A DNA stretch of 64,000 nt from Pseudomonas kribbensis (GTDB taxonomy: Bacteria; Pseudomonadota; Gammaproteobacteria; Pseudomonadales; Pseudomonadaceae). Below are positions 21,345-29,141 of the stretch, in pieces. The notes below the pieces were generated by a model. The model had not been told where the DNA came from, did no database searches, and was given only the letters and a program-made list of their open reading frames with translations. A program made the translations under genes and the position numbers. Each line of letters opens with the position of its first letter. The first letter of the stretch is position 1. The stretch spans positions 3,100,001 to 3,164,000 of the forward strand of contig NZ_CP029608.1 of NCBI RefSeq assembly GCF_003352185.1, given 5' to 3'.

Positions 21345-22631
21345 TCACAGTGCCGCTTTTACCTGTAGGCCCACCACCAGTGCATTGTCGATGTCCTGAC
21401 CGGAGAACGCGCCCGGCTCGATGATGTACTGCAGGTTCGGGCGCAGGGTCAGCCACGGGGTGGCCTGGTAACCGTAACCGAGTTCGATCAGCTGTTCAGC
21501 GCCGTCGATATTGGAGAGCGGTGTGCCGTTGGCCAGCGCGGCGTCTTGTTGCACGTCGCGGCTGCGCGGGTTCTGTACGGCGCGGCCGTATCCCAGGGCG
21601 ACGGTGTCACGCGGGCGGCCTTCGAACGGTTTGTACAGAACCACGCCGGCGCCATACCACTTGCTGAACGGCGAAGCCGCTTCGCTGGCCGCCGAGTATT
21701 GACCGAAGGCGTGCAGGCTGCGGCCTTCGGACGTTGGCGAGCTCCACACGGCCTGATCGATCAGCAGGTAATGGCCGCCGCGACCGGACACTTCCTTATC
21801 ACTGCCGATGCGTTTCACGTCGGAGCTGTCGTAGTAATAACCGAGCTTGTATTCGCCAGGCAGGGTGCCCGCATGTTTGTAGACCAGTTCGACAGGCACC
21901 ACGGTGCCGGTGGTGTGTTTCGGTCCCAGGTGCCAGGCGCGGCTGGAGTTGCCGTTGCTTTCAGGATCAACGTTGAACGCAGCCAAGCGCACTTGCCACT
22001 CTGGCGACAGGTCGTATTTCACCCGCACACCCAAGTGCGCGTTGGGATAGTTGGTCCAGCCGCTGCCGCCGGACATGTTCAGCGGATGGCCGCAGAAACC
22101 GGCGTTCATGAAGTTGCAGAGAATGCCGCTGTCGAGGCCACCGAGGTCGTTGCCCATGGCCATGTAGCCGAGTTTGACGTTCAGCGCCGGGGTGAACAGG
22201 GTGCGCTCATAACTCAGTTCGGTGAGGCGGGTGTAGAGCCCGCCGTAGTTTTCCTGGATCGGCAGACGGTTGCCGACCAGATCCTCCGAGGCGCTGTTGC
22301 CGCGTCGGTCGTTGATGGTCAGCTGGACCTTGCCGGCGTTGTCGACGCCATAGATTTTGCTCAGATCAAATTGCGCGCCGAGCTTGATGTTCTGTGAGTA
22401 ACGGGCCGAACGATGCAGGCCACCGTCGGCGTTGTAGGCGGTTTCGCCGGTGTAGTCGCCGGTGAACTTGACGCCATCTTCGTCGAGCTGATGGCGCAGG
22501 CCGCCCCAGTCGCCGGTCAGGGTGTTGCGGGTGAACACATTCGAATCGGTGTCAGCGAAAGCGGGCAGGGCGGCGCTGCAGGCAAGAGCGAGCAGAACGC
22601 CAGTTTGGGAAAAACGAACAACGAATGACAT
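21345..22631 (-). CDS. oprB: Carbohydrate-selective porin OprB
   Basis: A 428-residue outer-membrane porin of the OprB family. A signal peptide of about 26 residues (ALPAFA cleavage region) is followed by TLTGDWGGLRHQLDEDGVKF, the OprB N-terminal signature. The rest is beta-strand-rich with NPRSRDVQQDAAL and WLTLRPNLQYI near the end, as in the family. It admits glucose and other sugars to the periplasm. It lies 83 bases downstream of gcd on the same strand, the arrangement known from Pseudomonas putida gcd and a second oprB. A strong hairpin with a UUCG loop sits between the two genes. Confidence 0.93.
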   Translation of the reverse strand: MSFVVRFSQTGVLLALACSAALPAFADTDSNVFTRNTLTGDWGGLRHQLDEDGVKFTGDYTGETAYNADGGLHRSARYSQNIKLGAQFDLSKIYGVDNAGKVQLTINDRRGNSASEDLVGNRLPIQENYGGLYTRLTELSYERTLFTPALNVKLGYMAMGNDLGGLDSGILCNFMNAGFCGHPLNMSGGSGWTNYPNAHLGVRVKYDLSPEWQVRLAAFNVDPESNGNSSRAWHLGPKHTTGTVVPVELVYKHAGTLPGEYKLGYYYDSSDVKRIGSDKEVSGRGGHYLLIDQAVWSSPTSEGRSLHAFGQYSAASEAASPFSKWYGAGVVLYKPFEGRPRDTVALGYGRAVQNPRSRDVQQDAALANGTPLSNIDGAEQLIELGYGYQATPWLTLRPNLQYIIEPGAFSGQDIDNALVVGLQVKAAL

Positions 22632-22662
22632 TGCTGAAATCCAGAGCCAGGAACATGAAACG

Positions 22663-22686
22663 GCGCGACACCCGAAGGTGCCGCGC
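22663..22686 (-). promoter_or_regulatory. Intercistronic hairpin with C(UUCG)G loop between gcd and oprB
   Basis: On the minus strand GCGCGGCACC and GGTGTCGCGC form a 10-bp stem (one G-U pair) capped by TTCG. C(UUCG)G is an exceptionally stable tetraloop. No long T-run follows (CGTTTC), so it looks more like an RNA-stability or partial-attenuation element between the two genes than a full terminator. Confidence 0.6.
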
Positions 22687-22714
22687 GCAGTGAAATGAAG
22701 GAGGGCGCAGCGGT

Positions 22715-25120
22715 TTACGGCAGGGCGTACGCCATGACGTAGTCGCCACGATCGGTCGACTGACGGGCGCCACCGGCAGTGATGACCACGTACTGCTTGC
22801 CGGTTTTCGGCGAAACGTAAGTCATCGGGCCGCCCTGGCTGCCGACCGGCAAACGGGCTTTCCAGATTTCTTCACCGTTGCCGCTGTTGTAGGCGCGCAG
22901 GTAGAAGTCCTGGGTGCCGGCGATGAAGATCAGGCCACCTTGGGTCGACAGGGTGCCGCCGAGGGTCGGCAGACCGATCTTGATCGGCAGGTGCATGCGG
23001 ATGCCCAGTGGACCGGTGTCTTCAACGGTGCCGACCGGAACCTGCCAGGCGACTTTCTGGGTCTTCATGTCGATCGCGGTCAGGGTGCCGAACGGCGGCG
23101 CCTGGCACGGAATGCCGGCCACCGACAGGAAGCGGTTCTTGTTGACCGCGTACGGCGTGCCTTTCAGCGGAACGGCGCCCATGCCGGTGTTCAGCGCTTC
23201 GCCACCGGAGGTTGCTTCACCTTTGTTTTGCGACGGAATCATCTGAATCCACAGGCCCAGACGCATGTCGTTGACAAAGATGAAACCGTGCACCGGGTCA
23301 GTGGAAATGCTGCCCCAGTTCATGCCGCCCAGCGAACCCGGGAAGCTCAGGGATTTGTCGGTGCCAGGCGCGGTGTACAGGCCTTCGTAGCGCATCGACT
23401 TGAAATCGATCCGGCACAGCAGCTGGTCGTACGGGGTAGCGCCCCACATGTCCGACTCGGTCAGGTGCTGGGCACCGATCTGCGGCATGCCTACCGATTT
23501 AGGCTGGGTAGGCGAGTAGGGTTCGTTCGGAATGTTCGACGCCTTGACCGGTACTTCTTTGACTTCGGTCAGCGGCTTGCCGGTAGCGCGATCCAGCACG
23601 TAGATCTGCCCGGCCTTGGTGCCGATCACCAGCGCCGGTACGGTTTTGCCGTCCTTGGTGAAGTCGATCAGGCTCGGCTGCATCGGCAGGTCGAAGTCCC
23701 AGAGGTCGTTGTGCACGGTCTGGTAGACCCACTTTTCTTCGCCGCTGTTGGCGTCCAGCGCCAGGATCGAAGCACCGTAGGTGTGGTCGAGCTTGTTGCG
23801 TTCAACACCGTAAATGTCGGTGGAGGAACTGCCCATCGGCAGGAAGACCGTGTTGGTTGCCGGGTCGTAAGACATCGGCGCCCAGCTGTTCGGCGTGCTG
23901 CGAACATAGGTTTTGCCATCGGCCGGGGCCTTTTTATCCTGCGGGTTGCCCGGGTCGAAGGCCCAGCGCATTGCACCGGTCATCACGTCGAAACCACGGA
24001 TCACGCCGCCCGGCATGTCGGTCTGCACGTTGTCCGCCACGCGACCGCCAACGACCACGGTGGTGCCGGCCATCAGTGGCGCGGAGGACAGTTGATAGTA
24101 GCTGTCCGGGACATCACCCAGACCGGCCTTCAGATCAACCTGGCCGTTGTTGCCGAAACCCTGGCAGAACTCGCCGGTGTCGGCATCGACCGCGATCAGT
24201 CGGGCGTCGATGGTGTTGGTCAGCAGACGGCGGGTGCAGTTGGCGGCAGGAGCGGCCGGGGTTTCGGTGACTGGCGAGCTGGCCGGTTTGGCGACGGCTG
24301 CGCTGGCATCGAAGTAGGCCATGCCACGGCAACGCTGCCAGACTTTGGACTTGGCGTTGATCGCGTTTTTCCAGAGTTCCTTGCCGGTGTCGGCATCCAG
24401 CGCAATCAGGTTGTTGTGCGGGGTGCAGATGAACACCTTGTTGCCGATCTGCAGCGGGGTCAGCTGGTCTTCAGCGCCGTTGCCGTCACTCTCGGCGATG
24501 TCGCCGGTGTGGTAGATCCACGCGACTTTCAACTTATCGACGTTGCTGCGGTTGATCTGGTCCAACGCAGCGAAGCGGCTGCCACCTTCGGTGTTGCCGT
24601 AGTGCGCCCAGTCTTTCTGCGCCTTTTCCGGCTCGACCGGGGTGAGGCCCGGGCCGGTGCCGGTAGGGGCGACGGTCGGGTGAGCCACGAACATGTTGCC
24701 GGCAGCCACGGCCAGGCCAGCTGCCAGAACAGCGGCAACGCCATACGCGCCGCGACCCGCAACGCCGCCATTGGCGCGCTTGAGCATCGGGTAGACCAGC
24801 GCAACCGCCAGACCTACGGCGCTGAACATGAACAGACGCGAGAACACCGGCCAGAACACCAGGCCCGCGTCGCTCACTGCCCAGATCGCAGTCCCGACCA
24901 GAAACGCCGCGAACAGCCAGGCGCCGGCAGGTTTGCGGCGAGCGATCAGCAGACCGGACAGGGTCATGACCAGACCACCCACCAGGAAGTACCAGGAGCC
25001 TCCCAGGCTGACCAATTTCACACCGCCAGCCGCCAGTGCCAGGCCGAGCAGGGCGATGATCACCCCGAGCCCGACCAGAATGAATGTTGATATGCCCGAG
25101 AGGCGTTGACTCTGCTTCAC
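22715..25120 (-). CDS. gcd: Membrane-bound PQQ-dependent glucose dehydrogenase
   Basis: An 801-residue quinoprotein. The first 145 residues hold five hydrophobic helices, the membrane anchor of mGDH. From about residue 165 (WAHYGNTEGGSRFAALDQIN) the periplasmic eight-bladed PQQ propeller follows, with repeated W-motifs (ALDADTGKELWK, AVDADTGEF, ALDANSGEEKWVYQ) and the HNDLWDFD active-site region. It oxidises glucose to gluconolactone in the periplasm and passes electrons to ubiquinone; in pseudomonads this starts the direct oxidative route and acidifies the medium, solubilising phosphate. The start is GTG with a weak GGGAC upstream. A promoter with an embedded palindrome lies at 25150-25178. 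oprB follows in the same transcript direction. Confidence 0.96.
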   Translation of the reverse strand: MKQSQRLSGISTFILVGLGVIIALLGLALAAGGVKLVSLGGSWYFLVGGLVMTLSGLLIARRKPAGAWLFAAFLVGTAIWAVSDAGLVFWPVFSRLFMFSAVGLAVALVYPMLKRANGGVAGRGAYGVAAVLAAGLAVAAGNMFVAHPTVAPTGTGPGLTPVEPEKAQKDWAHYGNTEGGSRFAALDQINRSNVDKLKVAWIYHTGDIAESDGNGAEDQLTPLQIGNKVFICTPHNNLIALDADTGKELWKNAINAKSKVWQRCRGMAYFDASAAVAKPASSPVTETPAAPAANCTRRLLTNTIDARLIAVDADTGEFCQGFGNNGQVDLKAGLGDVPDSYYQLSSAPLMAGTTVVVGGRVADNVQTDMPGGVIRGFDVMTGAMRWAFDPGNPQDKKAPADGKTYVRSTPNSWAPMSYDPATNTVFLPMGSSSTDIYGVERNKLDHTYGASILALDANSGEEKWVYQTVHNDLWDFDLPMQPSLIDFTKDGKTVPALVIGTKAGQIYVLDRATGKPLTEVKEVPVKASNIPNEPYSPTQPKSVGMPQIGAQHLTESDMWGATPYDQLLCRIDFKSMRYEGLYTAPGTDKSLSFPGSLGGMNWGSISTDPVHGFIFVNDMRLGLWIQMIPSQNKGEATSGGEALNTGMGAVPLKGTPYAVNKNRFLSVAGIPCQAPPFGTLTAIDMKTQKVAWQVPVGTVEDTGPLGIRMHLPIKIGLPTLGGTLSTQGGLIFIAGTQDFYLRAYNSGNGEEIWKARLPVGSQGGPMTYVSPKTGKQYVVITAGGARQSTDRGDYVMAYALP

Positions 25121-25149
25121 GTTGAATGTCCCGTTGAAATGAGGCGGGC

Positions 25150-25178
25150 AGTATATCGTTAGGTAACTACCTAGTTAA
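25150..25178 (-). promoter_or_regulatory. gcd promoter with palindromic operator in the spacer
   Basis: Reading the minus strand, TTAACT (25173-25178) and TATACT (25150-25155) are separated by 17 bases and resemble sigma-70 -35 and -10 boxes, about 30 bases upstream of the gcd start codon. The spacer contains TAGGTA-AC-TACCTA (25160-25173), a perfect 6-bp inverted repeat with a 2-base centre. That position suits a repressor site. The regulator is not identified. Confidence 0.55.
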
Positions 25179-25338
25179 ATCACTAATTCAGAATGAAAGG
25201 GGTTTTTGCGCTCAATGGTGCGACGAATCGACGCTGGCCTTGTCCTCGCGGGTCCTCAGGGACTATTGAAACGGTGGGAAAGTCTTTTATTTGCCAGCAG
25301 ATATGGAATTTATGACAGGTTGAGCGCGGCTTGGTAGT

Positions 25339-25362
25339 TCCCGCCGAACAGGATCGGCGGGA
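25339..25362 (-). terminator. Likely terminator hairpin after the class V aminotransferase
   Basis: TCCCGCCG (25339-25346) pairs with CGGCGGGA (25355-25362) around an 8-base loop, fifteen bases past the stop of the aminotransferase. No T-run follows on the minus strand, so it may protect the 3' end instead. Confidence 0.45.
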
Positions 25363-25377
25363 GAGGGATTTGCGAGC

Positions 25378-26511
25378 TTAGTTAACCATCACCTCATCCA
25401 GTGCCCGCTCAAGCGTGCTGACGGTACGTTCGATGTTATGCAGCTTTTCCAGCCCGAACAGTCCGATACGGAAGGTCTGGAAGTCGGCCGGTTCGTCGCA
25501 TTGCAGCGGCACCCCGGCGGCGATCTGCAGGCCGTGGCTGGCAAACTTCTTGCCGTTTTTGATATCGGCATCATCGGTGTAGCTCACCACGACGCCCGGG
25601 GCCTGAAAGCCGACGGCGGCCACGCTTTTGAAGCCCTTGCCGGTCAACATTGCGCGCACCCGGTCACCCAGAGCCTGTTGTTCGCTGCGGACCTTTTCGA
25701 AACCGTAGGCTTGGGTCTCGTTCATTACGTCGTTGAACCGCGCGAGGGAATCACTGGGCATGGTCGCGTGGTAGGCATGTCCGCCCTGTTCGTATGCCTG
25801 CATGATCTGCAGCCACTTCTTCAAGTCGCAGGCGAAACTGCTGCTTTGCGTGTGCTCGATGCGCTCGAGGGCCAAGGCACTGAACATCACAAGGGCGCAG
25901 CAAGGCGAGGCGCTCCAGCCTTTCTGCGGTGCGCTGATTAGCAGGTCGACGGCACATTTGTGCATATCAACCCAAAGCGTGCCGGAAGCGATGCAGTCCA
26001 GCACGAAGAGCCCACCCACCGCATGCACGGCGTCGCCGACGGCCCGCAGGTACTCGTCGGGCAGGATAATCCCTGATGAGGTTTCAACGTGGGGGGCGAA
26101 GACAATCTGCGGCTTGTGCGTGTGAATGGCTGCCAGGACTTCGTCCAGAGGCGGCGGGGCATAAGCCGCCTGGCGACCCGTTTCGACCGGTCGGGCTTTC
26201 AGCACCGTAGTGGCCGCCGGGATGTTGCCCGTCTCAAGGATCTGGCTCCAGCGATAACTGAACCAGCCATTGCGTATCACCAGACATTGCTGGCCGGTGG
26301 CGAACTGTCGTGCCACCGCTTCCATGCCGAAGGTGCCGCTGCCCGGAACCACCGCAACGCCCTCAGCGTTGTAGACCTGCTTCAGGGTCCTGGAAATGTT
26401 CTTCATGACGCCTTGGAATGACTGCGACATGTGGTTGAGCGAGCGGTCGGTGTAGACCACGGAGTACTCGACCAACCCCTCAGGATCGATACTCGGGTAT
26501 AGCTTTGACAT
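25378..26511 (-). CDS. Class V PLP-dependent aminotransferase (AGT / 2-aminoethylphosphonate transaminase-like)
   Basis: A 377-residue fold-type I enzyme. VVPGSGTFGMEAV (about 54-66) is the glycine-rich phosphate-binding segment, VLDCIAS carries the Asp that pairs with the pyridine nitrogen, and LISAPQKGWSASP holds the PLP lysine (about 198), all in the arrangement of serine/alanine-glyoxylate and aminoethylphosphonate aminotransferases. The opening MSKLYPSIDPEGLVEYSVV is longer than in most AGTs. The amino donor is unknown. It stands alone on the minus strand, divergent from the kinase-like gene at 26660. Confidence 0.78.
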   Translation of the reverse strand: MSKLYPSIDPEGLVEYSVVYTDRSLNHMSQSFQGVMKNISRTLKQVYNAEGVAVVPGSGTFGMEAVARQFATGQQCLVIRNGWFSYRWSQILETGNIPAATTVLKARPVETGRQAAYAPPPLDEVLAAIHTHKPQIVFAPHVETSSGIILPDEYLRAVGDAVHAVGGLFVLDCIASGTLWVDMHKCAVDLLISAPQKGWSASPCCALVMFSALALERIEHTQSSSFACDLKKWLQIMQAYEQGGHAYHATMPSDSLARFNDVMNETQAYGFEKVRSEQQALGDRVRAMLTGKGFKSVAAVGFQAPGVVVSYTDDADIKNGKKFASHGLQIAAGVPLQCDEPADFQTFRIGLFGLEKLHNIERTVSTLERALDEVMVN

Positions 26512-26659
26512 GGGGTGACTCCTTCTGTGATTCCCTGGCAGTCAAAAGATCTGGCGAACATCATCGGGAAGCAAGTTTAGGCAAAGGGCAGGGATGAGCT
26601 GAGTGAAATGCAGAAATGAGGATAGAGTGGTCATCAATGCCTCAATCGTTGTGTGAAAA

Positions 26660-27271
26660 ATGAATCGTCCGCTGTTTGTTTCTCTGGATGGGCCAAAAGG
26701 AACCGGCAAAACCACATTACTGGAAGCGGTGACGGCAGTCCTGAGGGCCGACAACAAGAAAGTCATCCGGCTTTGCGAGAGAAAAAGCGATCCGCACCGG
26801 GGTGCCACCATGGCCCTCGTCAACGAACTCGCCAGAAATCACTCCCGGGATCTGGAGTGGGCGGTGTGTCAGCGCTTTGCAGATAGCCGGAGCTGGATTT
26901 CCCGGCACGTGCTGACTGAACAGCCGCCGGGCAGCATTATCCTGATTGATCGCTGGTATCCGTCGGACGCCGCGTTTCGCCATACCGTCCCGTTTGCAGA
27001 GATTCTCCGGTTGAACATCGAGCGAAACGTGCGGGTGCCTGACCTGCATGTCGGCGTCGTCACCGCGCCGGATATTTCATGGGCCAGGGCCAAGGCTCGG
27101 TCCAGAGGGCTGGGTGGTACGGTGATTCAGAAGCACGCGGAGCATGTCGCGTGTACGGAGATGTTCGAGCAAGCGGCTGCCGATCATGGCTGGGTCTTGT
27201 GCCGTAATGAAGGCACGATCGAAGACGCAACGATGCAGGTGGTTTCCGAGATCCGTAAATTGTTTGGCTGA
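26660..27271 (+). CDS. Thymidylate-kinase-like P-loop NTPase
   Basis: A 203-residue protein with a dTMP-kinase fold. The P-loop is FVSLDGPKGTGKTT (residues 7-20), ILIDRWYPSD matches the DR(Y/W) nucleoside-binding motif, and RAKARSRGLGG looks like the arginine-containing lid. The housekeeping tmk is normally about 210 residues and lies beside holB, so this is an extra copy; small kinases of this type also occur in resistance or nucleoside-salvage contexts. ATG 26660 is the only start that keeps the P-loop near the N-terminus. Its stop abuts the stop of nfxB (TGATCA). The substrate is unproven. Confidence 0.65.
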   Translation: MNRPLFVSLDGPKGTGKTTLLEAVTAVLRADNKKVIRLCERKSDPHRGATMALVNELARNHSRDLEWAVCQRFADSRSWISRHVLTEQPPGSIILIDRWYPSDAAFRHTVPFAEILRLNIERNVRVPDLHVGVVTAPDISWARAKARSRGLGGTVIQKHAEHVACTEMFEQAAADHGWVLCRNEGTIEDATMQVVSEIRKLFG

Positions 27272-27838
27272 TCAAGAAAGACGCCGAGCAGCCAGCACCC
27301 CATTCAAAAACATCCGCTCAAGCGTCCGTGCCGAATCCGCATGGGCCGCACGTCCGCGTAGTTCGGCATCCACCAGCCCGTAGACCAGCGATATGAACAA
27401 CTCGGTGAAGATCGCCGCGGTGATATCGATGCGAAACAGTCCTGCCTGCTGGCCTCTCAAAAAGAACCCGTCCAGCGCCTCCAGATAAAACAACCAGCGC
27501 CTGCCTCCCTGTTCCGGATCGAGGAAGTCGGGGCGGTATTGCGCCATCAGAAAGGCCAGCAGCTCGCGGTGGGCGAGGTGTTCCCGGATCAATCGGCGCA
27601 GCGCCTCCAGCGGTTCCAGGTGCTGCAGGCCGGCGTTGTCGATGATCAGCTTCAGCGTGCCCTCGGCGTGCTCTTCCAGTTTGGCTGTCAGGTTTTCCCG
27701 TGTCCCGCAGTAGCGGTGCAGGGTGGCCTTGCTCACGCCTGCCTGCTGCGCCAGTTCCTTCATTGTCGCCCGCGGCCGGTTGGCCACGGCCAGGGTCAGC
27801 GACTTGAGCAGCTGTTCATCATGGGAAATCGAGTTCAT
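27272..27838 (-). CDS. nfxB: TetR-family repressor NfxB of the mexCD-oprJ efflux operon
   Basis: A 188-residue repressor. The N-terminal helix-turn-helix reads KELAQQAGVSKATLHRYCGTRENL (about 24-47), nearly as in Pseudomonas aeruginosa NfxB, and the C-terminal ligand domain keeps FFLRGQQAGLFRIDITAAIFTELF. It is divergent from mexC, the layout of the P. aeruginosa locus, where NfxB represses both itself and mexCD-oprJ and nfxB mutants overexpress the pump. The operator is expected in the 118-base gap 27839-27956. A paralogue (esrC-like) lies at the other end of the operon. Confidence 0.85.
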   Translation of the reverse strand: MNSISHDEQLLKSLTLAVANRPRATMKELAQQAGVSKATLHRYCGTRENLTAKLEEHAEGTLKLIIDNAGLQHLEPLEALRRLIREHLAHRELLAFLMAQYRPDFLDPEQGGRRWLFYLEALDGFFLRGQQAGLFRIDITAAIFTELFISLVYGLVDAELRGRAAHADSARTLERMFLNGVLAARRLS

Positions 27839-27894
27839 CAGAGGCCTTGAGCGGTGTTCATATAAGATTCACAAAATACTCACATGAGACATTA

Positions 27895-27923
27895 TTGACT
27901 CATTAGGATTTGAAACGTAGCAT
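27895..27923 (+). promoter_or_regulatory. Candidate mexC promoter in the nfxB-mexC divergent region
   Basis: TTGACT (27895-27900), a 17-base spacer and TAGCAT (27918-27923) resemble a sigma-70 promoter 33 bases before the mexC ATG. Just upstream, CTCA-CA-TGAG (27880-27889) is a small dyad and a possible half of the repressor operator. Confidence 0.45.
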
Positions 27924-27956
27924 TCGCGCCAAATTCGATCAAGCCTTGGGTGAGTT

Positions 27957-29114
27957 ATGGGCAATTTGCGTGCGGTAGGAATGGCGGGTTCGCTGGCAGT
28001 CGCCATTGCGTTGGCCGGGTGTGGGCCGGCAAGTGAACAGGCGGCGGTGGCGGAAGTGGTGCGCCCGGTAGAAGTGGTGGCGGTGAAGACCGAGCCTTTG
28101 GCGCTGACATCAGAGCTGCCGGGCAGGGTGGAACCGATGCGCGTCGCGGAAGTGCGTGCTCGGGTGCCGGGCATCGTGATGCAGAAGCGTTTTGAAGAGG
28201 GCGCGGATGTGAAAGCCGGGGACCTGTTGTTCCAGATCGATCCGGCACCGCTCAAAGCCGCATTGTCGCGGGCTGAAGGTGAACTGGCTCGCGCTCAGTC
28301 CGTTGCGCTTGAGGCTCAGGCTCGGGTCAAACGTTATGAACCGCTGGTGAAGATCGAAGCGGTCAGCCAGCAGGATTTCGACAGCGCCATGGCGGATCTG
28401 CGCAGTGCTCAGGCGGCCACCCGTTCGGCCCAGGCCGATCTGCAAAGTGCCCGGCTGAACCTCGGTTATGCCTCGGTGACGGCACCGATTTCCGGCCGCG
28501 TCGGCCGTGCGCTGGTCACTGAAGGCGCCTTGGTCGGGCAGGGGGATGCGACGTTGATGGCGCGGATTCAGCAACTGGATCCGGTCTATGTCGACTTCAC
28601 TCAATCGGCTGCCGACGCGCTGCGCCTGCGCGAATCGCTCAAGGACGGAAAACTCTCCGCCGCCGACAACAAGGCACTGTCGATTCGCGTCGATGGCACC
28701 CACTACGAGCGTCAGGGCGCGCTGATGTTTACCGATGTTGCGGTGGATCGCGGCACCGGGCAGGTCTCGTTGCGCGGCAAGTTCGCCAATACCGACGGCG
28801 TGCTGCTGCCGGGCATGTATGTCCGCGTGCGTACGCCACAGGGCACCGACAGCCAGGCCATTCTCGTGCCGCAACGCTCGGTGCAACGGGGCAGCGATGG
28901 CACTGCCCAGGTGATGGTGGTCGGCGCAGACGAGCGGGTCGAAGCGCGCAGTGTGGTGACCGGCGCCATGCAGGGTTCGCGCTGGCAGATCAGTGAAGGC
29001 TTGAAGGCGGGCGATCAAGTGATCGTCGGTGGCCTTGCCGGACTGCAACCGGGGGCCAAGGTCGTACCGGGTCAGTCCCAGGCCGTGGCTCAGTCGTCCG
29101 AGTCGAAACAATAA
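27957..29114 (+). CDS. mexC: RND efflux periplasmic adaptor MexC
   Basis: A 385-residue membrane-fusion lipoprotein. The signal peptide ends in LAGC (lipidated Cys22). Then come the barrel-sandwich/lipoyl halves (PGRVEPMRVAEVRARVPG, and GYASVTAPISGRVGRALVTEG), an alpha-helical hairpin (about 95-160) and the beta-barrel with RVRTPQG. It bridges the MexD pump and the OprJ channel across the periplasm. GGGTGAG precedes the ATG. It is first in the three-gene operon mexC-mexD-oprJ, and the length is like the P. aeruginosa protein. Confidence 0.9.
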   Translation: MGNLRAVGMAGSLAVAIALAGCGPASEQAAVAEVVRPVEVVAVKTEPLALTSELPGRVEPMRVAEVRARVPGIVMQKRFEEGADVKAGDLLFQIDPAPLKAALSRAEGELARAQSVALEAQARVKRYEPLVKIEAVSQQDFDSAMADLRSAQAATRSAQADLQSARLNLGYASVTAPISGRVGRALVTEGALVGQGDATLMARIQQLDPVYVDFTQSAADALRLRESLKDGKLSAADNKALSIRVDGTHYERQGALMFTDVAVDRGTGQVSLRGKFANTDGVLLPGMYVRVRTPQGTDSQAILVPQRSVQRGSDGTAQVMVVGADERVEARSVVTGAMQGSRWQISEGLKAGDQVIVGGLAGLQPGAKVVPGQSQAVAQSSESKQ

Positions 29115-29141
29115 GGGCGCCGTCGCCGCGAGGATTTTCCG

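Noticed and set aside
22940..25090. 716-codon antisense frame across gcd
   Set aside because: No ribosome site or domain, and the opposite strand encodes a full glucose dehydrogenase.
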